Assembly: GCA_002392625.1 (NCBI GenBank)
Contig: DGHJ01000101.1
Coordinates: 12,104-17,629, forward strand
DNA: 5,526 nt
Reading direction: 5' to 3'
From: Oscillospiraceae bacterium UBA3851
Lineage (GTDB): Bacteria; Bacillota; Clostridia; Oscillospirales; Oscillospiraceae
A program made the position numbers and the translations under genes. Each line of letters begins with the position of its first letter. The first letter of the stretch is position 1. Below are positions 5,434-5,526 of the stretch, in pieces. Below the pieces are notes generated by a model. It saw only the letters and a program-made list of their open reading frames with translations, had not been told where the DNA came from and did no database searches.

Positions 5434-5467
5434 AACGGATTCCCACGTCACCAGTCTGCGGACTGGT
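5434..5467 (-). repeat. Partial inverted repeat unit with hairpin (copy D)
   Basis: Read on the minus strand, bases 5449-5435 are GACGTGGGAATCCGT, a 15-base exact match to the right arm of copy B (3102-3116). Its end AACGGATT (5434-5441) is also the inverse of AATCCGTT (5397-5404) in copy C, so C and D form an inverted pair about 30 bases apart. A clean hairpin, ACCAGTC / GACTGGT (5450-5456 with 5461-5467), occupies the middle-hairpin position. The expected GTCATTCC left arm is not recognisable, so this copy is diverged or truncated. Confidence 0.6.
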
Positions 5468-5480
5468 CTTGCCCACCGTC

Positions 5481-5525
5481 GTGTCAGCCGCTTCTCGCTC
5501 CCGTTGGTCGCGACAAGCGGGACAC
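5481..5525. repeat. Imperfect palindrome at the window edge
   Basis: GTGTC (5481-5485) and CCGCTT (5488-5493) pair with GACAC (5521-5525) and AAGCGG (5515-5520), leaving a two-base bulge (AG, 5486-5487) and a 21-base loop. It is cut close to the window end, so its true extent and any relation to the neighbouring repeats cannot be seen. Confidence 0.45.
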
Positions 5526-5526
5526 T

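Larger units (their letters stand above)
5200..5526. other. Gene-free region: ytvI leader, promoter and repeats
   Basis: No convincing gene is present in these 327 bases. From left to right they hold the ytvI ribosome binding site, leader hairpin, a (GTCT)3 run (5259-5270) and the candidate promoter. A GC-rich stretch with no recognised element (about 5300-5360) follows, then repeat copies (5364-5467) and an imperfect palindrome reaching the window edge (5481-5525). A 60-codon open frame on the minus strand (5294-5476) crosses the repeats and is judged spurious. Confidence 0.7.

Noticed and set aside
5294..5476. 60-codon minus-strand open frame upstream of ytvI
   Set aside because: It spans repeat copies C and D, and its sequence is explained by translating those repeats. 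No ribosome binding site or family similarity supports it.
1..5526. A novel multi-gene defence or biosynthetic system
   Set aside because: All four genes belong to known housekeeping, transport or sporulation families and are intact. No unknown gene cluster, toxin-antitoxin pair, nuclease, reverse transcriptase or phage gene is present.

Overview
The window is a visibly GC-rich piece of bacterial chromosome carrying four complete, ordinary-looking protein genes. It probably comes from a spore-forming member of the Clostridia. The evidence is a YtvI-type sporulation membrane protein, a MurC with the Gram-positive form of the family motifs (ESCEYC rather than the enterobacterial EADESD), strong AGGAGG-like ribosome binding sites, and compact intergenic regions. 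The high G+C together with these genes fits Oscillospirales/Oscillospiraceae-type gut bacteria best. That assignment is an inference, because no rRNA or species marker is present.

Layout from left to right. Positions 1-71 hold a perfect 43-nt palindromic terminator and a second GC hairpin, lying downstream of murC. Positions 92-1486 (minus strand) encode MurC, the UDP-N-acetylmuramate--L-alanine ligase of peptidoglycan synthesis. The 124-bp gap 1487-1610 holds two divergent sigma-A-type promoters that share one palindromic -10 region. Positions 1611-2924 (plus strand) encode a CCA tRNA nucleotidyltransferase with an HD domain, followed by an intrinsic terminator. The gap 2925-3128 lies between convergent genes and is mostly filled by three copies of a short hairpin-forming repeat. 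Positions 3129-3998 (minus) encode a ten-helix EamA/DMT-type transporter. Positions 4132-5199 (minus) encode a YtvI/AI-2E-family membrane protein that starts with TTG. The rest, 5200-5526, has no gene. It holds the ytvI leader and candidate promoter, then more copies of the same repeat family and an imperfect palindrome that runs to the window edge.

The genes do not form one pathway. murC and cca are housekeeping genes (cell wall and tRNA maturation) that appear to fire divergently from one shared promoter region. ytvI and eamA lie in the same direction 132 bp apart and may be partly co-transcribed, though eamA has its own ribosome binding site and a possible promoter.

I see no new multi-gene system. 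The two signals most worth following are in the non-coding DNA. The first is the mirror-symmetric divergent promoter between murC and cca. The second is a repeat family whose stem bases change in a compensatory way between copies (ATTGC/GCAAT versus ATTCC/GGAAT), which implies a conserved fold rather than a conserved sequence.
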